Origin: Facklamia sp050409585
GTDB taxonomy: Bacteria; Bacillota; Bacilli; Lactobacillales; Aerococcaceae
DNA: 45,733 nt
Assembly (NCBI RefSeq): GCF_050409585.1
Contig: NZ_JBNUPE010000015.1
Span: 1-45,733 of the forward strand
Direction of reading: 5' to 3'
In this document: positions 35,209-43,834 of the stretch, piece after piece
How positions within the stretch are numbered: the stretch's first letter is position 1
Layout: each line of letters begins with the position of its first letter
The notes under the pieces: model-generated
The model's database searches: none
Told to the model about the DNA's origin: nothing
Seen by the model: the letters and a program-made list of their open reading frames with translations, nothing else
Position numbers and translations under genes: made by a program

Positions 35209-36918
35209 TTAAAAATTAATAATTTGTCCGATATAAATGGTTGTTCCACCATTTTTTTCAATCAGATCATTAACATCTAAGCCATTACGACGTGCAATCG
35301 CATATAAAGTATCATTAGCCTTTACAACATAAGAACCCATTGAAACTACTTCATTAGTGCTTTCATTTGATTCTTCATTAATTGTTTGACTTAAGTTAAC
35401 CGTTTCAGACTTTAATGGAGTAGAAACAGTTGCTGAAGATTCGATTGAAACGTCATCTTGCTTAATAACTTCTACTTTAGTTTCTAACTTCGTTGCTTGA
35501 CGAGCTAGGGCTTGACTTGATGAAGTTTTAGTGGAAATATTTAATTTTTGGCCTGGAACAATTAGACTGTTAACTTGTAGATTGTTTGCTTCTAATAAGC
35601 TAGCTAATGTTATTCCATGGCGATTTGCAATGGCCCATAAAGAGTCACCTGCTTTTACTATATAATCCCCACTTGTATTTTGTTTAATTTCTTGAGTTTT
35701 ATCTGTAACTACTAGATTTTCTTTTGGCGTAGATACTGGCTTTTTATTAACAAGATGAGAAGACGCTTCACCCATATTGCTTCCAGGAATTATCAATTTT
35801 TGATTGGGATGGATAACAGTATTTAAGTGAATGCCATTAGCTAATAATAAGTCGTTAATACGCACACCATGCTTTTTCGCAATAGCATATAAAGAATCGC
35901 CCGCTTTAATAGTGTAAAGCCCTTTAGTTGTTGAGCTTACAGTGTTCTTATCAACAGGTTCATTCGTATTTTCAACCGGCTTGCTTGCAGAAGGCTTGCT
36001 GATAGATAATTTATTTACTTGACTAGTAACTTGAGTTTGACCAGGTATCCTTAAAACTTGATTGGGATGGATAACTGATTGAATCGTCATTCCATTAACT
36101 TTTATTAAGTCATCAACATTTACGCCTAATTTCTTGGCTATTTTATAAAATCCGTCACCCGGCTGGACTTTATAGCTTCCATTGGTTGAAACGATTTCAC
36201 TTGAAACAGTTTCGTCTACAATGCTTGTTTCTGGTGATGTAGTAGGTTTAATTGTAGTGGACTGATTGGGGCCATCAAATTGATCCAATTGATATTGGGT
36301 AATTATTTGGTTTAATTTTCCGCCATAGCGTGTATCTGTTGCATAACGTCCAGTTAAATGTTCTGTTGCCTCTTGATACGAAGTTGTATTGGATTTTAAA
36401 GCTCCTTGATAATAGCTTTTTCTCCAAGCAGATCCTTCACCAGTTAATACTCTAGCATAATCCAATAATGAATCAGCATAAGAATCATACTTTCTAAAGT
36501 TATCTTTAATTTGATAATAAGATCCTGTCCCATCATCTTCTAGAGTATCCATTTCCACTTTTTTATCCTTTTTTCCTGCCTTGACTCCAAACAGATTATA
36601 GTTAGGTGCTTGAGCAAGTGTTGAACTTCCCCAGCCGGACTCTAACGCTGCTTGGGCTATCATAACAGAAGCATATAAATCATTTTTAGCAGCAATTTCT
36701 TTCGCAGATTGCCCGATACTATTGATAAATTCTTGTGGAGAGAATTTCTTTTGAGATTTCTGAGCATGAACAATGGCATTTTCAGATTGAACTTGTGTTA
36801 ACACACTTGTTGACAGTAACATTACACCAACATTAATATTGGTGAAAATTTTCTTAAATAGTTTGCGTCTTTGGATTTTTTCTTGCTGACGCATTCTCCG
36901 ATTTCGCTGTTGAATCAT
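35209..36918 (-). CDS. Autolysin: GH73 glucosaminidase with four LysM repeats
   Basis: Secreted peptidoglycan hydrolase, 569 residues. The N-terminus is basic (residues 1-24), then comes a hydrophobic signal segment ending near residue 52 (VHAQK). The GH73 beta-N-acetylglucosaminidase domain spans about 60-215, with the catalytic Glu93 in AALESGWGSS and NLFGVKA after it. Four LysM repeats follow (about 250-297, 337-384, 425-472 and 528-569), each with a YxVKxGDxLxxIA-type start and joined by Ser/Thr-rich linkers. The last LysM ends at the C-terminus. GGAGG lies seven bases before the ATG. Organisation is like enterococcal AtlA-type enzymes without their long N-terminal domain. It precedes leuS but the T-box separates control. 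Confidence 0.88.
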   Translation of the reverse strand: MIQQRNRRMRQQEKIQRRKLFKKIFTNINVGVMLLSTSVLTQVQSENAIVHAQKSQKKFSPQEFINSIGQSAKEIAAKNDLYASVMIAQAALESGWGSSTLAQAPNYNLFGVKAGKKDKKVEMDTLEDDGTGSYYQIKDNFRKYDSYADSLLDYARVLTGEGSAWRKSYYQGALKSNTTSYQEATEHLTGRYATDTRYGGKLNQIITQYQLDQFDGPNQSTTIKPTTSPETSIVDETVSSEIVSTNGSYKVQPGDGFYKIAKKLGVNVDDLIKVNGMTIQSVIHPNQVLRIPGQTQVTSQVNKLSISKPSASKPVENTNEPVDKNTVSSTTKGLYTIKAGDSLYAIAKKHGVRINDLLLANGIHLNTVIHPNQKLIIPGSNMGEASSHLVNKKPVSTPKENLVVTDKTQEIKQNTSGDYIVKAGDSLWAIANRHGITLASLLEANNLQVNSLIVPGQKLNISTKTSSSQALARQATKLETKVEVIKQDDVSIESSATVSTPLKSETVNLSQTINEESNESTNEVVSMGSYVVKANDTLYAIARRNGLDVNDLIEKNGGTTIYIGQIINF

Positions 36919-37131
36919 CCTTCAGCCTCCAAATTAAATAAATTTCCATACGGATACATACTGTATTATATGCCATCTCTAATAAAAAATGTTCCTTTAT
37001 CGTTACTTTTATTGGATTTTTAACATAAGTAACATAAATGAAATATATCAATATTGGTTTGACTACTTTTAATTGAATACATTAGCGAGTATAGTATGAA
37101 TAAATGGCCACAATATAGAGGAGCGATTTTT

Positions 37132-37542
37132 TTGAAGTCCTATTTAAAACATATACTCATCCTTTCATTTGTTCTTCTGTCAGGATGTTCTTTCTTAAAT
37201 GAAAAAAAACTTGAAAATCACTGTTGGCAAGTTACTTTAAATGATTCACTTATTTATCAAGTAGATTTTCAAGATGAGCTTGTTCACTTTCAACTGAATG
37301 AAGATAATTTCCTAGAACAAGCCGAACAAGAGTTGGATTTATCTCTACAAGAAACAAGGGATTTGCTGATTGATAAAAAAGAGGAGTTAAATTTTACAGC
37401 GCGTTATTATTTAGAAGGAAACTATTTAAATCTTATTCAATCAGCGCACCAAGCAAAGCAATATGAAATAAAATTTAAGGGTACGACTACCATACTCACT
37501 TCCTCAGATGGCAGTCAACTTATATTAGAAAGAGTGGAATAA
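37132..37542 (+). CDS. Small lipoprotein of unknown function
   Basis: A 136-residue lipoprotein. A basic start (KSYLKH) is followed by a hydrophobic core and the lipobox LLSGC, so the mature protein should be tethered by a diacylglyceryl cysteine. The rest is hydrophilic and has no motif I know. The TTG at 37132 is preferred because GAGGAG stands at a good distance and it gives a compact signal peptide. The ATG at 37096 has no ribosome site and overlaps a possible -10 (TATAGT). Its stop overlaps the mnmM start (TAATG), so the two genes are coupled. Confidence 0.7.
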   Translation: MKSYLKHILILSFVLLSGCSFLNEKKLENHCWQVTLNDSLIYQVDFQDELVHFQLNEDNFLEQAEQELDLSLQETRDLLIDKKEELNFTARYYLEGNYLNLIQSAHQAKQYEIKFKGTTTILTSSDGSQLILERVE

Positions 37543-38111
37543 TGAAGAATGCCTTACAGTCTAGTCATGATGCTTTAGGAAAATTAATTGAAAGATTCCC
37601 TGCTGGAAATTATATTGACGCTACTCTCGGAAAAGGAAATGACAGTTTTTTTATATTAAGCCACCCGGCTTTTTCTGGAAAACTTTTTGCTTTCGATATT
37701 CAAGTTCAAGCACTGGAAATAGCTCAACAAAAGCTAAAAATCTTTTCATCCGATTCTTTCCAACTTTTTAACAATGGACACCAGCATTTTGATCAAGTTC
37801 TCAGTTTTTCAACCTTAGCTAAAGTTCATGGAGCTATTTTTAATTTAGGCTATTTACCTGGAGCCAGCCATCAAATCACTACTAAAGCTTCCACAACCTT
37901 ACAAGCACTCAATCAAATTGCTCAGCGCTTAGTTTCAAAAGGGAAAATATTTATTGTTGTTTATTCAGGACATAAAGAGGGAGCGATTGAAAAAGAAGAA
38001 TTAATAAAACAATTAACGCTATGGTCGCAAGATCAGTTTACAATCTCTATTCTTGATTTTTTAAATCAAAGGAATCACCCTCCTCTTTTAATTACTATCG
38101 AAAAGAAATAA
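37542..38111 (+). CDS. mnmM: tRNA (mnm5s2U34) methyltransferase MnmM (YtqB)
   Basis: Class I SAM-dependent methyltransferase of the YtqB/MnmM family that completes the wobble uridine modification in some tRNAs. The 189 residues carry the SAM motif DATLGKGNDSFFI, FAFDIQ, the family motif FNLGYLPGASHQITT, VVYSGHKEG and the C-terminal NHPPLLITIEKK. The Bacillus homologue lies close to leuS, as here. It begins one base inside the lipoprotein stop codon. The enzyme function is transferred from the family. Confidence 0.82.
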   Translation: MKNALQSSHDALGKLIERFPAGNYIDATLGKGNDSFFILSHPAFSGKLFAFDIQVQALEIAQQKLKIFSSDSFQLFNNGHQHFDQVLSFSTLAKVHGAIFNLGYLPGASHQITTKASTTLQALNQIAQRLVSKGKIFIVVYSGHKEGAIEKEELIKQLTLWSQDQFTISILDFLNQRNHPPLLITIEKK

Positions 38112-38141
38112 AGAAGCAATCATGAATGACTGCTTCTTTGT
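38110..38141. terminator. Terminator between mnmM and malY-type gene
   Basis: AAGAAGCA and TGCTTCTT form the stem (further pairing TCAT/ATGA inside, with one mismatch), followed by TGTTTT rightward. The A-rich left side allows use from both sides. Confidence 0.6.
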
Positions 38142-38180
38142 TTTATCTTTATTAGTTTAATTTCAATTTAAGCTTATAAT

Positions 38181-39353
38181 CTATCTGCTCTTAATGGCTT
38201 CAATAAACCGTTCGATACTCTCTTTGACTATTTCCTTAGGTAGGGCTAAATGAATACGAATAAAACCTTCACCACAAGAGCCAAACATCACACCATTATT
38301 GATATAAACATGATGTGCTTCTAACAGCCTAATAATTTCCTCACATTCCATATTTAATGGAGTTAAATCCAACCATAATAAATAGGAAGCCTCCATTGGT
38401 GTTACTACAATTTCAGGCAGCTGATCTTCAATCATCGCTTTTGCCATTTGATAATTTTCTTCGATTAATTCTACTAATGCTTCTTTCCAATCTAAACAAT
38501 CATTATAGGCATGTTTACAGGCATAAAGACCTAAGACTGGAACAGAAAGCAAATTCATTTTTTCAGCTGTTTCGATATATCGTTGACGCCATTCAGGATT
38601 CACGATGAAGATATTTGATGTCTGTAAACCCGCTAAGTTAAACGTTTTAGAAGGCGCAGTAGCCACGACTACACGCTGTGCAATATCGTCAGATAAATTA
38701 GCAAAGACATTATGTTTGAAATTTTTGTGGGCTAGATCAAAATGAATTTCGTCTGAAAATAGATATAGGTCATTTTCCTTACAAATTTTAGCAACTTTTT
38801 CCAGTTCTTCTTTCTTCCATACACGCCCGACTGGATTGTGAGGGCTACAGAAAATCATTGCTTTAGCCTCTTTTGCTGCTGCTTCTAATGCTTCAAAATC
38901 TATGGTGTAGTATCCTTCATTATTAATTAACTCAACATTAATCTTCTTACGCTCATTATTTTCAATAGCTGCCGTAAAAGGTCCATAAACAGGCTCTAAA
39001 ATAATGATACCATCGCCTTTTTGTGTAAAAGCATTAACGAAAACATTAATTGCTGGAACAACTCCAGGTGCGGTAACCATCCACTCTTCTTTAACATCCC
39101 ATTGATGCTGGTCTTTCATCCATTTCTTAACGGCTTCATAATAGGCTTGATTCGGTACGGTGTAGCCTAAGACAAGTTCGTCCAAATCTTTTTTTAAGCC
39201 TTCAATGATACCGGGTGCCATTGGGAAGTCTAAATCTGCTACTGAAAGCGGAGCGATCCCCTCAGGAATATTCTTATTAGACTCTCTCATTAATAACCAT
39301 TTTTTAGAACCTTGCTGTGTGCGATCGACACACGTTTTAAAATCATAAGCCAT
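38181..39353 (-). CDS. MalY/PatB-type PLP C-S lyase (cystathionine beta-lyase)
   Basis: Fold-type I PLP enzyme, 390 residues, of the MalY/PatB group that cleaves C-S bonds in cystathionine or cysteine conjugates. The PLP lysine is Lys236 in ATAPSKTFNLAGLQ. SPHNPVGRVW and DEIHFDLAH supply other cofactor contacts, and APLSVADLDFPMAP near the N-terminus is typical of this group. Its neighbourhood (NADH peroxidase, metK) suggests sulfur amino acid metabolism. A specific substrate cannot be read from sequence. AGGAGG precedes the ATG. Confidence 0.85.
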   Translation of the reverse strand: MAYDFKTCVDRTQQGSKKWLLMRESNKNIPEGIAPLSVADLDFPMAPGIIEGLKKDLDELVLGYTVPNQAYYEAVKKWMKDQHQWDVKEEWMVTAPGVVPAINVFVNAFTQKGDGIIILEPVYGPFTAAIENNERKKINVELINNEGYYTIDFEALEAAAKEAKAMIFCSPHNPVGRVWKKEELEKVAKICKENDLYLFSDEIHFDLAHKNFKHNVFANLSDDIAQRVVVATAPSKTFNLAGLQTSNIFIVNPEWRQRYIETAEKMNLLSVPVLGLYACKHAYNDCLDWKEALVELIEENYQMAKAMIEDQLPEIVVTPMEASYLLWLDLTPLNMECEEIIRLLEAHHVYINNGVMFGSCGEGFIRIHLALPKEIVKESIERFIEAIKSR

Positions 39354-39474
39354 GTGATTGCCTCCTAGATATACTAAATTTCAATCTCTGTACTCCTATC
39401 TTACACAAATTAAACGCTTTCTTCAACGGCTTCTTAAATTATAAGAGAAATATTAAAAAAATTTAATTTATAAT

Positions 39475-39509
39475 AAAAACTAGCCCATTTTAGCATGGAC
39501 TAGTTTTTT
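39475..39509 (-). terminator. Terminator of the NADH peroxidase gene
   Basis: AAAAACTAG pairs with CTAGTTTTT, and CCAT pairs with ATGG inside. In the leftward transcript the stem ends in GTTTTTA. It lies just beyond the stop at 39518. Confidence 0.75.
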
Positions 39510-39517
39510 AATGATTA

Positions 39518-40876
39518 TTAGAACAGTAATTTATCTGCTCCCCCAACAGTATTACCTAAGGCTTCAATCGCTAAGACATTTAAATAATGCCATGGACGGT
39601 CATAGTTAGGTTGGAAGAAGAAGTCTAACAACGCTAGTTGCTCAAGCGTATATTTGGCATTAATGACTGTTGAAAGCACATTAATTGAATCGGCTACATC
39701 AAATTTAGAAACTAGCTGTCCACCTAAAATGATATGGCTATCTTCATCATAGAAAATCATCATATGAACAGTGCCTGGTTTACGCATGAAATCAGGATAA
39801 ACTTTTTCTTCTACATATTTCCAAGCTACTTTACCTTCATATAAATCTTTATTGACCATTGATAAGCCAGTTGAAGCAATCGTATAGTCAAAATATTTCA
39901 AGGCAGAAGTTCCAGATACACTAGGCATCTTGAATTGAGTTCCTGAGGCGTTAAGAGCGGCTACGATTCCTTGTCTTCTCGCTAAGGTAGCAAGACCAAT
40001 ATTTGTCTTATCAGCCGTTGGTGCAAAAGGAATATAAGTTGCATCTCCACCAGCGTATACGTCTTTTGCGGATGTTTCTAGGTATTCGTTTGTTTGAATA
40101 AAGCCATGATCATCCATTTCCAGAGTGCCTTTCAACCAGTCAGTTGCTGGCTTAACACCTACAGCTACTACAACTGTATCAGCAGGATATTCACCCTTAT
40201 CGGTCACAACAGCTTTGACTTTATTGCCTTCTCCTAATAGTTTTTTAACAGCTTCTCCACCCTTAAAGTGTAAGCCTTTATCAGCACCGTGCGCTTCTAG
40301 TAATTTTGAAATGTTCTCATCTAAATAAGCAGGCAAAATACGATCTTCCATATCAATAACTGTAACATCTATACCCGCTTCTGCATATGCCGTTGCCACT
40401 TCCACTCCGATATAACCAGAACCAATCACTACTAAGTGGTTAGTTTCTTTCATACGATCGTATACTACTTGTGTATCTTCTGGTCCTCTAAAAGTGTGAA
40501 CATTTTCTAAATCATATCCTTCAAACTGAGGAAGTGGTGCAAACCCACCTGGACTCAATAGTAACTTATCATAAGACTCTTGATGCTCTCCTTCTTCTGT
40601 CTTAACCGTTACTGTTTTTTCTTCTGGGTTGACTCCTATTACTTGGCTGGCAGGATGCATGATAATACCTTGTTCACTATAGGAGGCGTTATTGGCAAAA
40701 TGTAACTCTGACAACTCTTTAGATATACCTTCCAGGTATGATTGAGAACCTCACCCCATGAAGGATGACTCTTCTCCCGCCTCAAATAAATGAATTTCAG
40801 CGTCTGGGTCACGCTTTAATAAAGTCTGAACCGACTCATAACCAAAGTGTGATGTTCCAACTACAACATACTTCAT
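39518..40876 (-). CDS. npr: NADH peroxidase with selenocysteine at the catalytic position (TGA codon 42)
   Basis: FAD-dependent pyridine nucleotide-disulfide oxidoreductase of the NADH peroxidase/oxidase group, which reduces H2O2 (or O2) with NADH. The frame gives 452 residues, against 447 in the enterococcal enzyme. It starts with MKYVVVGTSHFGYE, where His10 matches the active-site His10. The only interruption is TGA at 40751-40753, codon 42, in SSFMG-U-GSQSYLEG. It aligns with the redox Cys42 in SFLSCGMQLYLEG of the known peroxidase. NADH-binding GSGYIGVEVA, FAD-binding YAGGDATYIPF and the C-terminal LDFFFQPNYDRPW are intact. A SECIS-like hairpin follows, and GGAGGG precedes the ATG. Sec is the best reading. 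The alternative is a nonsense mutant. Confidence 0.82.
40725..40753 (-). promoter_or_regulatory. Candidate SECIS element of the NADH peroxidase gene
   Basis: After the UGA (40753-40751), mRNA bases +12 to +26 read AUACC-UGGAA-GGUAU, a perfect 5-bp stem that extends to 6 bp if the loop U and A pair. The first loop G is at +18. Distance and loop G match the bacterial SECIS model, and the loop resembles that of the MetE-like gene. Confidence 0.65.
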
Positions 40877-40898
40877 TCTAATCCCTCCGAATTGTTAT

Positions 40899-40913
40899 TT
40901 ATAATTATTCTAA
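40899..40913 (-). promoter_or_regulatory. PerR box upstream of the NADH peroxidase gene
   Basis: TTATAATTATTCTAA on the plus strand matches the PerR consensus TTATAATNATTATAA in all but one position. It lies 23 bases before the start codon, over the probable -10 region, a position expected for peroxide-relieved repression. Confidence 0.65.
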
Positions 40914-40959
40914 CTAAGCATATATTACTAAAAATAATAGATAAGTACAACCTAATAGC

Positions 40960-42150
40960 TTACATTAGTAAAGACTTTAGTTCTTCAACCTTATCTGTAC
41001 GTTCCCAAGTGAATCCAACTTCTTCTCTGCCAAAATGGCCATAGGCTGCTGTTTTGGCGAAAACTGGCTTCCTCAAATCCAACATATCAATAATTCCCTT
41101 AGGTGTAAGTTTAAAAACCTGACGAATGGCCCGAACAATTTCAGCATCTGAATGATCGGAGCTTTCAAAGGTATTCACACTAACAGATACTGGTTGGGCC
41201 ACTCCAATCGCATAAGCAATTTGAATTTCTATTTTTTTTGCAATTCCTGCAGCCACTATATTCTTAGCAATATAGCGTGCAGCATAGGAGGCTGATCGGT
41301 CCACTTTGGTTGCGTCCTTTCCTGAAAATGCGCCTCCTCCATGACGAGCATACCCTCCATATGTATCCACTATAATTTTGCGTCCGGTGAGGCCTGCATC
41401 TCCTTTTGGACCGCCTATAATGAAACGTCCTGTGGAGTTAATATAAATCTTAGTTTCTTCATCCAATAATTCGTTTGGAATAGTTGGTTTAATAACAAGG
41501 TCTAAAATAGCTCCTCTAAGCTCTTCTAATGACACTTCCTCGCTATGCTGAGTTGAAACGACTATTGCCTCTAATCTAACGGGTTGATCTTGTTCGTCGT
41601 ATTCTACAGTTACCTGAGCCTTACCGTCCGGTCTTAAATAGTCCAACTGTCCAGATTTTCTTACTTCAGTCAGTCTACGTGTTAATTTGTGCGCCAAAGA
41701 AATCGGTAAAGGCATCAATTCTGGCGTCTCATCACAAGCATAACCAAACATCAATCCCTGGTCTCCCGCTCCTATTTCTTGTACATTTTCTTGGTTTTCT
41801 CTTGTTTCAATAGCTGAATCAACCCCCATAGCTATATCAGCTGATTGTTCATCTAAAGAAACAATAATGGCTAAGTTTTCGGCGTCGAAACCAAATTTGC
41901 CACGATTATAACCAATTTCATCAACCTTCTGTCTAACAATTTTTTGAATATCCACATAGGCACTCGTAGTAACTTCTCCTAACACCATAACTAAGCCAGT
42001 GTTAACAGCTGTTTCACAGGCTACTCTGGCCATCGGATCCTGTTTCAAGATGGCATCCAAAATTGAATCAGAAATTTGATCTGCAATCTTGTCTGGATGT
42101 CCCTCTGTAACTGACTCTGATGTAAATAATCTTTTCTCTAAAGCTTTCAT
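40960..42150 (-). CDS. metK: S-adenosylmethionine synthetase
   Basis: Makes S-adenosylmethionine from methionine and ATP. The 396-residue protein has the ATP motif TEGHPDKIADQISD, the hexapeptide GAGDQGLMFGYA and the phosphate-loop-like GGGAFSGKDATKVDRSA. Length and motifs are standard. The ribosome site GGGGGA is part of an SMK-box leader. Its product supplies SAM to the methyltransferases in this window (mnmM, TrmH type). Confidence 0.96.
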   Translation of the reverse strand: MKALEKRLFTSESVTEGHPDKIADQISDSILDAILKQDPMARVACETAVNTGLVMVLGEVTTSAYVDIQKIVRQKVDEIGYNRGKFGFDAENLAIIVSLDEQSADIAMGVDSAIETRENQENVQEIGAGDQGLMFGYACDETPELMPLPISLAHKLTRRLTEVRKSGQLDYLRPDGKAQVTVEYDEQDQPVRLEAIVVSTQHSEEVSLEELRGAILDLVIKPTIPNELLDEETKIYINSTGRFIIGGPKGDAGLTGRKIIVDTYGGYARHGGGAFSGKDATKVDRSASYAARYIAKNIVAAGIAKKIEIQIAYAIGVAQPVSVSVNTFESSDHSDAEIVRAIRQVFKLTPKGIIDMLDLRKPVFAKTAAYGHFGREEVGFTWERTDKVEELKSLLM

Positions 42151-42154
42151 TTAT

Positions 42155-42237
42155 CTTCCCCCATTTTTTATATTGGTTACAAGGCAAATTCACAATCGAT
42201 GAATCGTGAACCCTATCGGGAACTTTTGGTTGTAACG
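42155..42237 (-). promoter_or_regulatory. SAM-III (SMK box) riboswitch of metK
   Basis: The leftward leader starts with GTTACAA, then AAGTTCCCGATAGGGTT, a TCACGATTCATCGATTGTGA hairpin, and GCCTTGTAAC that closes the first stem, followed by the ribosome site GGGGGA. This is the SMK-box pattern of lactic acid bacteria, in which SAM binding sequesters the ribosome site. Confidence 0.85.
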
Positions 42238-42243
42238 TTGTAA

Positions 42244-42272
42244 ATTATACCTTAGAATACTAATAGAAACAA
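42244..42272 (-). promoter_or_regulatory. metK promoter
   Basis: On the minus strand TTGTTT (42272-42267) and TATAAT (42249-42244), 17-base spacer, directly before the SMK box. Confidence 0.7.
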
Positions 42273-42306
42273 TTTCAATTATAAAATCCTCTTGAAAGGA
42301 AACTCA

Positions 42307-43110
42307 ATGAACACAATTAATAACATACTTAAACATCCTTTGATGCAGTTAGTAGGCTATCCTTTGTCGTGGATTGGTTTTGGACTAACTACCGCTATTT
42401 ATTCAGTGAAGCAAGTCGACTGGTTAGATCTTGGGCTTTTAGCACTAGTTGTTATCTTAAGCAATATGACTAACCATTACAATTATTATCATCATATTTT
42501 AAAAGATCCCAAGGCTAAATCACCTATTATATACTATCTTTTATTAATAGGTTTGCTGACAGCCGCTTTGTTCTTTATGATAAACCAGCACTACATTATA
42601 AATATTTTGTTAATTATATACATTATCATAATAGTGGTTCAGTACCAATTTGTCCCTTTAGTTAAGACCATTTATCATATACTATTAAATAGTTATTTTA
42701 CTGGCTTTTTACTAAATATTATCGCCTACTATTCACAGGCGAATACTTTAAACAATAAAGCAATGATATCTTTTATACCCCTTATTATATTGATGACAGC
42801 TTTAGAAATAAATCAGCAGTTTCTTAAAGGAATATATAATTTTAAGATACTTGAAAGAAAAATACCCGTAAAGATTATATACATAGTCTTTTCAACGCTA
42901 GTACTAGCGAGTATTACAGGAGTTTACACCTCACTACCCACTCAGTCTTTCTACCTCGTTCAAATTCTATTCTTTGTAGTTACACTTGCTATTTACTTAC
43001 CAAGCTTAATCCCTGTCAAGAAACATCACCGTATTCAAAACAAGCTGAATTATCAGGGTGCTATAAGTATAATTTTTATTGTTTTTTATAGTCTTAGTTA
43101 TTTATTTTAG
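42307..43110 (+). CDS. Polytopic membrane protein, possibly a degenerate UbiA-type prenyltransferase
   Basis: A 267-residue protein with about eight hydrophobic segments. Two loops sit where UbiA-family enzymes carry their Asp motifs: NMTNHYNYYHHILKDPK (about residue 54) and LEINQQFLKGIYNFKILERK (about residue 169, compare NDxxDxxGDxxxGKxTL). Nearly all the metal-binding aspartates are replaced, so if it is a UbiA relative it is unlikely to be an ordinary prenyltransferase. Very AT-rich codon use (Ile, Tyr, Asn) sets it apart. The start at 42307 has AAAGGA six bases upstream. An isolated gene, divergent from metK and next to IS debris, which may point to transfer. Confidence 0.45.
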   Translation: MNTINNILKHPLMQLVGYPLSWIGFGLTTAIYSVKQVDWLDLGLLALVVILSNMTNHYNYYHHILKDPKAKSPIIYYLLLIGLLTAALFFMINQHYIINILLIIYIIIIVVQYQFVPLVKTIYHILLNSYFTGFLLNIIAYYSQANTLNNKAMISFIPLIILMTALEINQQFLKGIYNFKILERKIPVKIIYIVFSTLVLASITGVYTSLPTQSFYLVQILFFVVTLAIYLPSLIPVKKHHRIQNKLNYQGAISIIFIVFYSLSYLF

Positions 43111-43144
43111 AGTAAAAAAAGAAAACCCCCTTCTATTTTTAAAA

Positions 43145-43250
43145 TGTACTGAACCCATAAATACGTAACTTTAATCAAATAATCTTTAAGCGGCTTGTAA
43201 CCTGTATCGGATAGGAGACAAGCCGTTTAATTTTAGTTTAATTCTTAATG
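43145..43250 (-). pseudogene. IS3-family (IS150 group) transposase 3' fragment
   Basis: On the minus strand the frame ending at 43186 reads IKLKLNGLSPIRYRLQAA and stops, the typical C-terminus of IS150-group OrfB. The remaining element end TGTACTGAACCCATAAA (43145 on) is a terminal repeat with a start similar to the arms of the palindrome at 16829. The rest of the element is missing. Confidence 0.75.
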
Positions 43251-43323
43251 CTTGTAACATTCAATATATCCTTAAATCGTTTCAGCTCATTCTTCAATAC
43301 ATTCAACCTTTCTCCATAATAGA

Positions 43324-43730
43324 TTGCTTGTTTTAGAAGTCCTTAAAGACGTCTATCGTGTGGTCCAAGACCTTCGTTTCTCCCTCGATCACTCAGACCC
43401 TCTAATGTTTATGACTACCCTTTATCAGCCTTCAAATCAATCGCTTGCACCAAGGCTTAAGAGAGTCTTAAGAATAGTTACTAAGTTTAAACAATACATT
43501 AAGAATACCTTTCATTATCACACACTGACTAATGGCCCTATTGAAGGGATTAATAACACGATTAAAGTGCTTAAACGCCATGCTTATGGCTATAAAAACG
43601 ACTCCCATTTCAAAAATAGAATACTTTTAATATCAAGATTATATGTGTCAGGAAGAAAAGAAAAGGAGACCAAGCAACCGTTAATTGCTTAATCTCCTTG
43701 GATAGCATCAACCCTATTGGACATAGAGCC
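43324..43730 (+). pseudogene. ISL3-family transposase 3' fragment with right end
   Basis: About 120 C-terminal residues of an ISL3 transposase are open to 43692, including the family motif TNGPIEGINNTIKVLKRHAYGYK with the last catalytic Glu. The N-terminal two thirds are missing, and the frame upstream has no valid start. The terminal repeat CATCAACCCTATTGGACA is at 43706-43730. A matching end lies at 58-108 in the same orientation. Confidence 0.8.
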
Positions 43731-43742
43731 CATAGAGACTAA

Positions 43743-43778
43743 AAACCCCCTTAATCCGGATACGGAATTAGGGGGGAG
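43743..43778 (-). terminator. Distal terminator of the tRNA operon
   Basis: CCCCCTTAATCCG and CGGAATTAGGGGG form a 13-bp stem with two mismatches. In the leftward transcript GGGGGTTTTTAG follows. A smaller hairpin AGACT/AGTCT with TTTTTT (43812-43830) lies closer to the last tRNA, so termination may be double. Confidence 0.7.
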
Positions 43779-43811
43779 TAGTAAAACAGAAAGAAACTCT
43801 TTTTAGACATA

Positions 43812-43830
43812 AAAAAGACTTTAGAGTCTG
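43812..43830 (-). terminator. Proximal terminator of the tRNA operon
   Basis: In the leftward transcript CAGACT, a 4-base loop, AGTCT and TTTTTT directly follow the last tRNA gene. The stem is only five to six pairs. Confidence 0.5.
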
Positions 43831-43834
43831 AGTA

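Noticed and set aside
39518..40714. NADH oxidase gene starting near 40714
   Set aside because: That start has no ribosome site and would cut off the FAD-binding N-terminus with His10 and residue 42. The ATG at 40876 has GGAGGG and gives the family length.
11705..40753. Genetic code with TGA as Trp
   Set aside because: TGG is used for Trp throughout and murJ ends in TGA. The peroxidase codon falls on a Cys position, not a Trp position.
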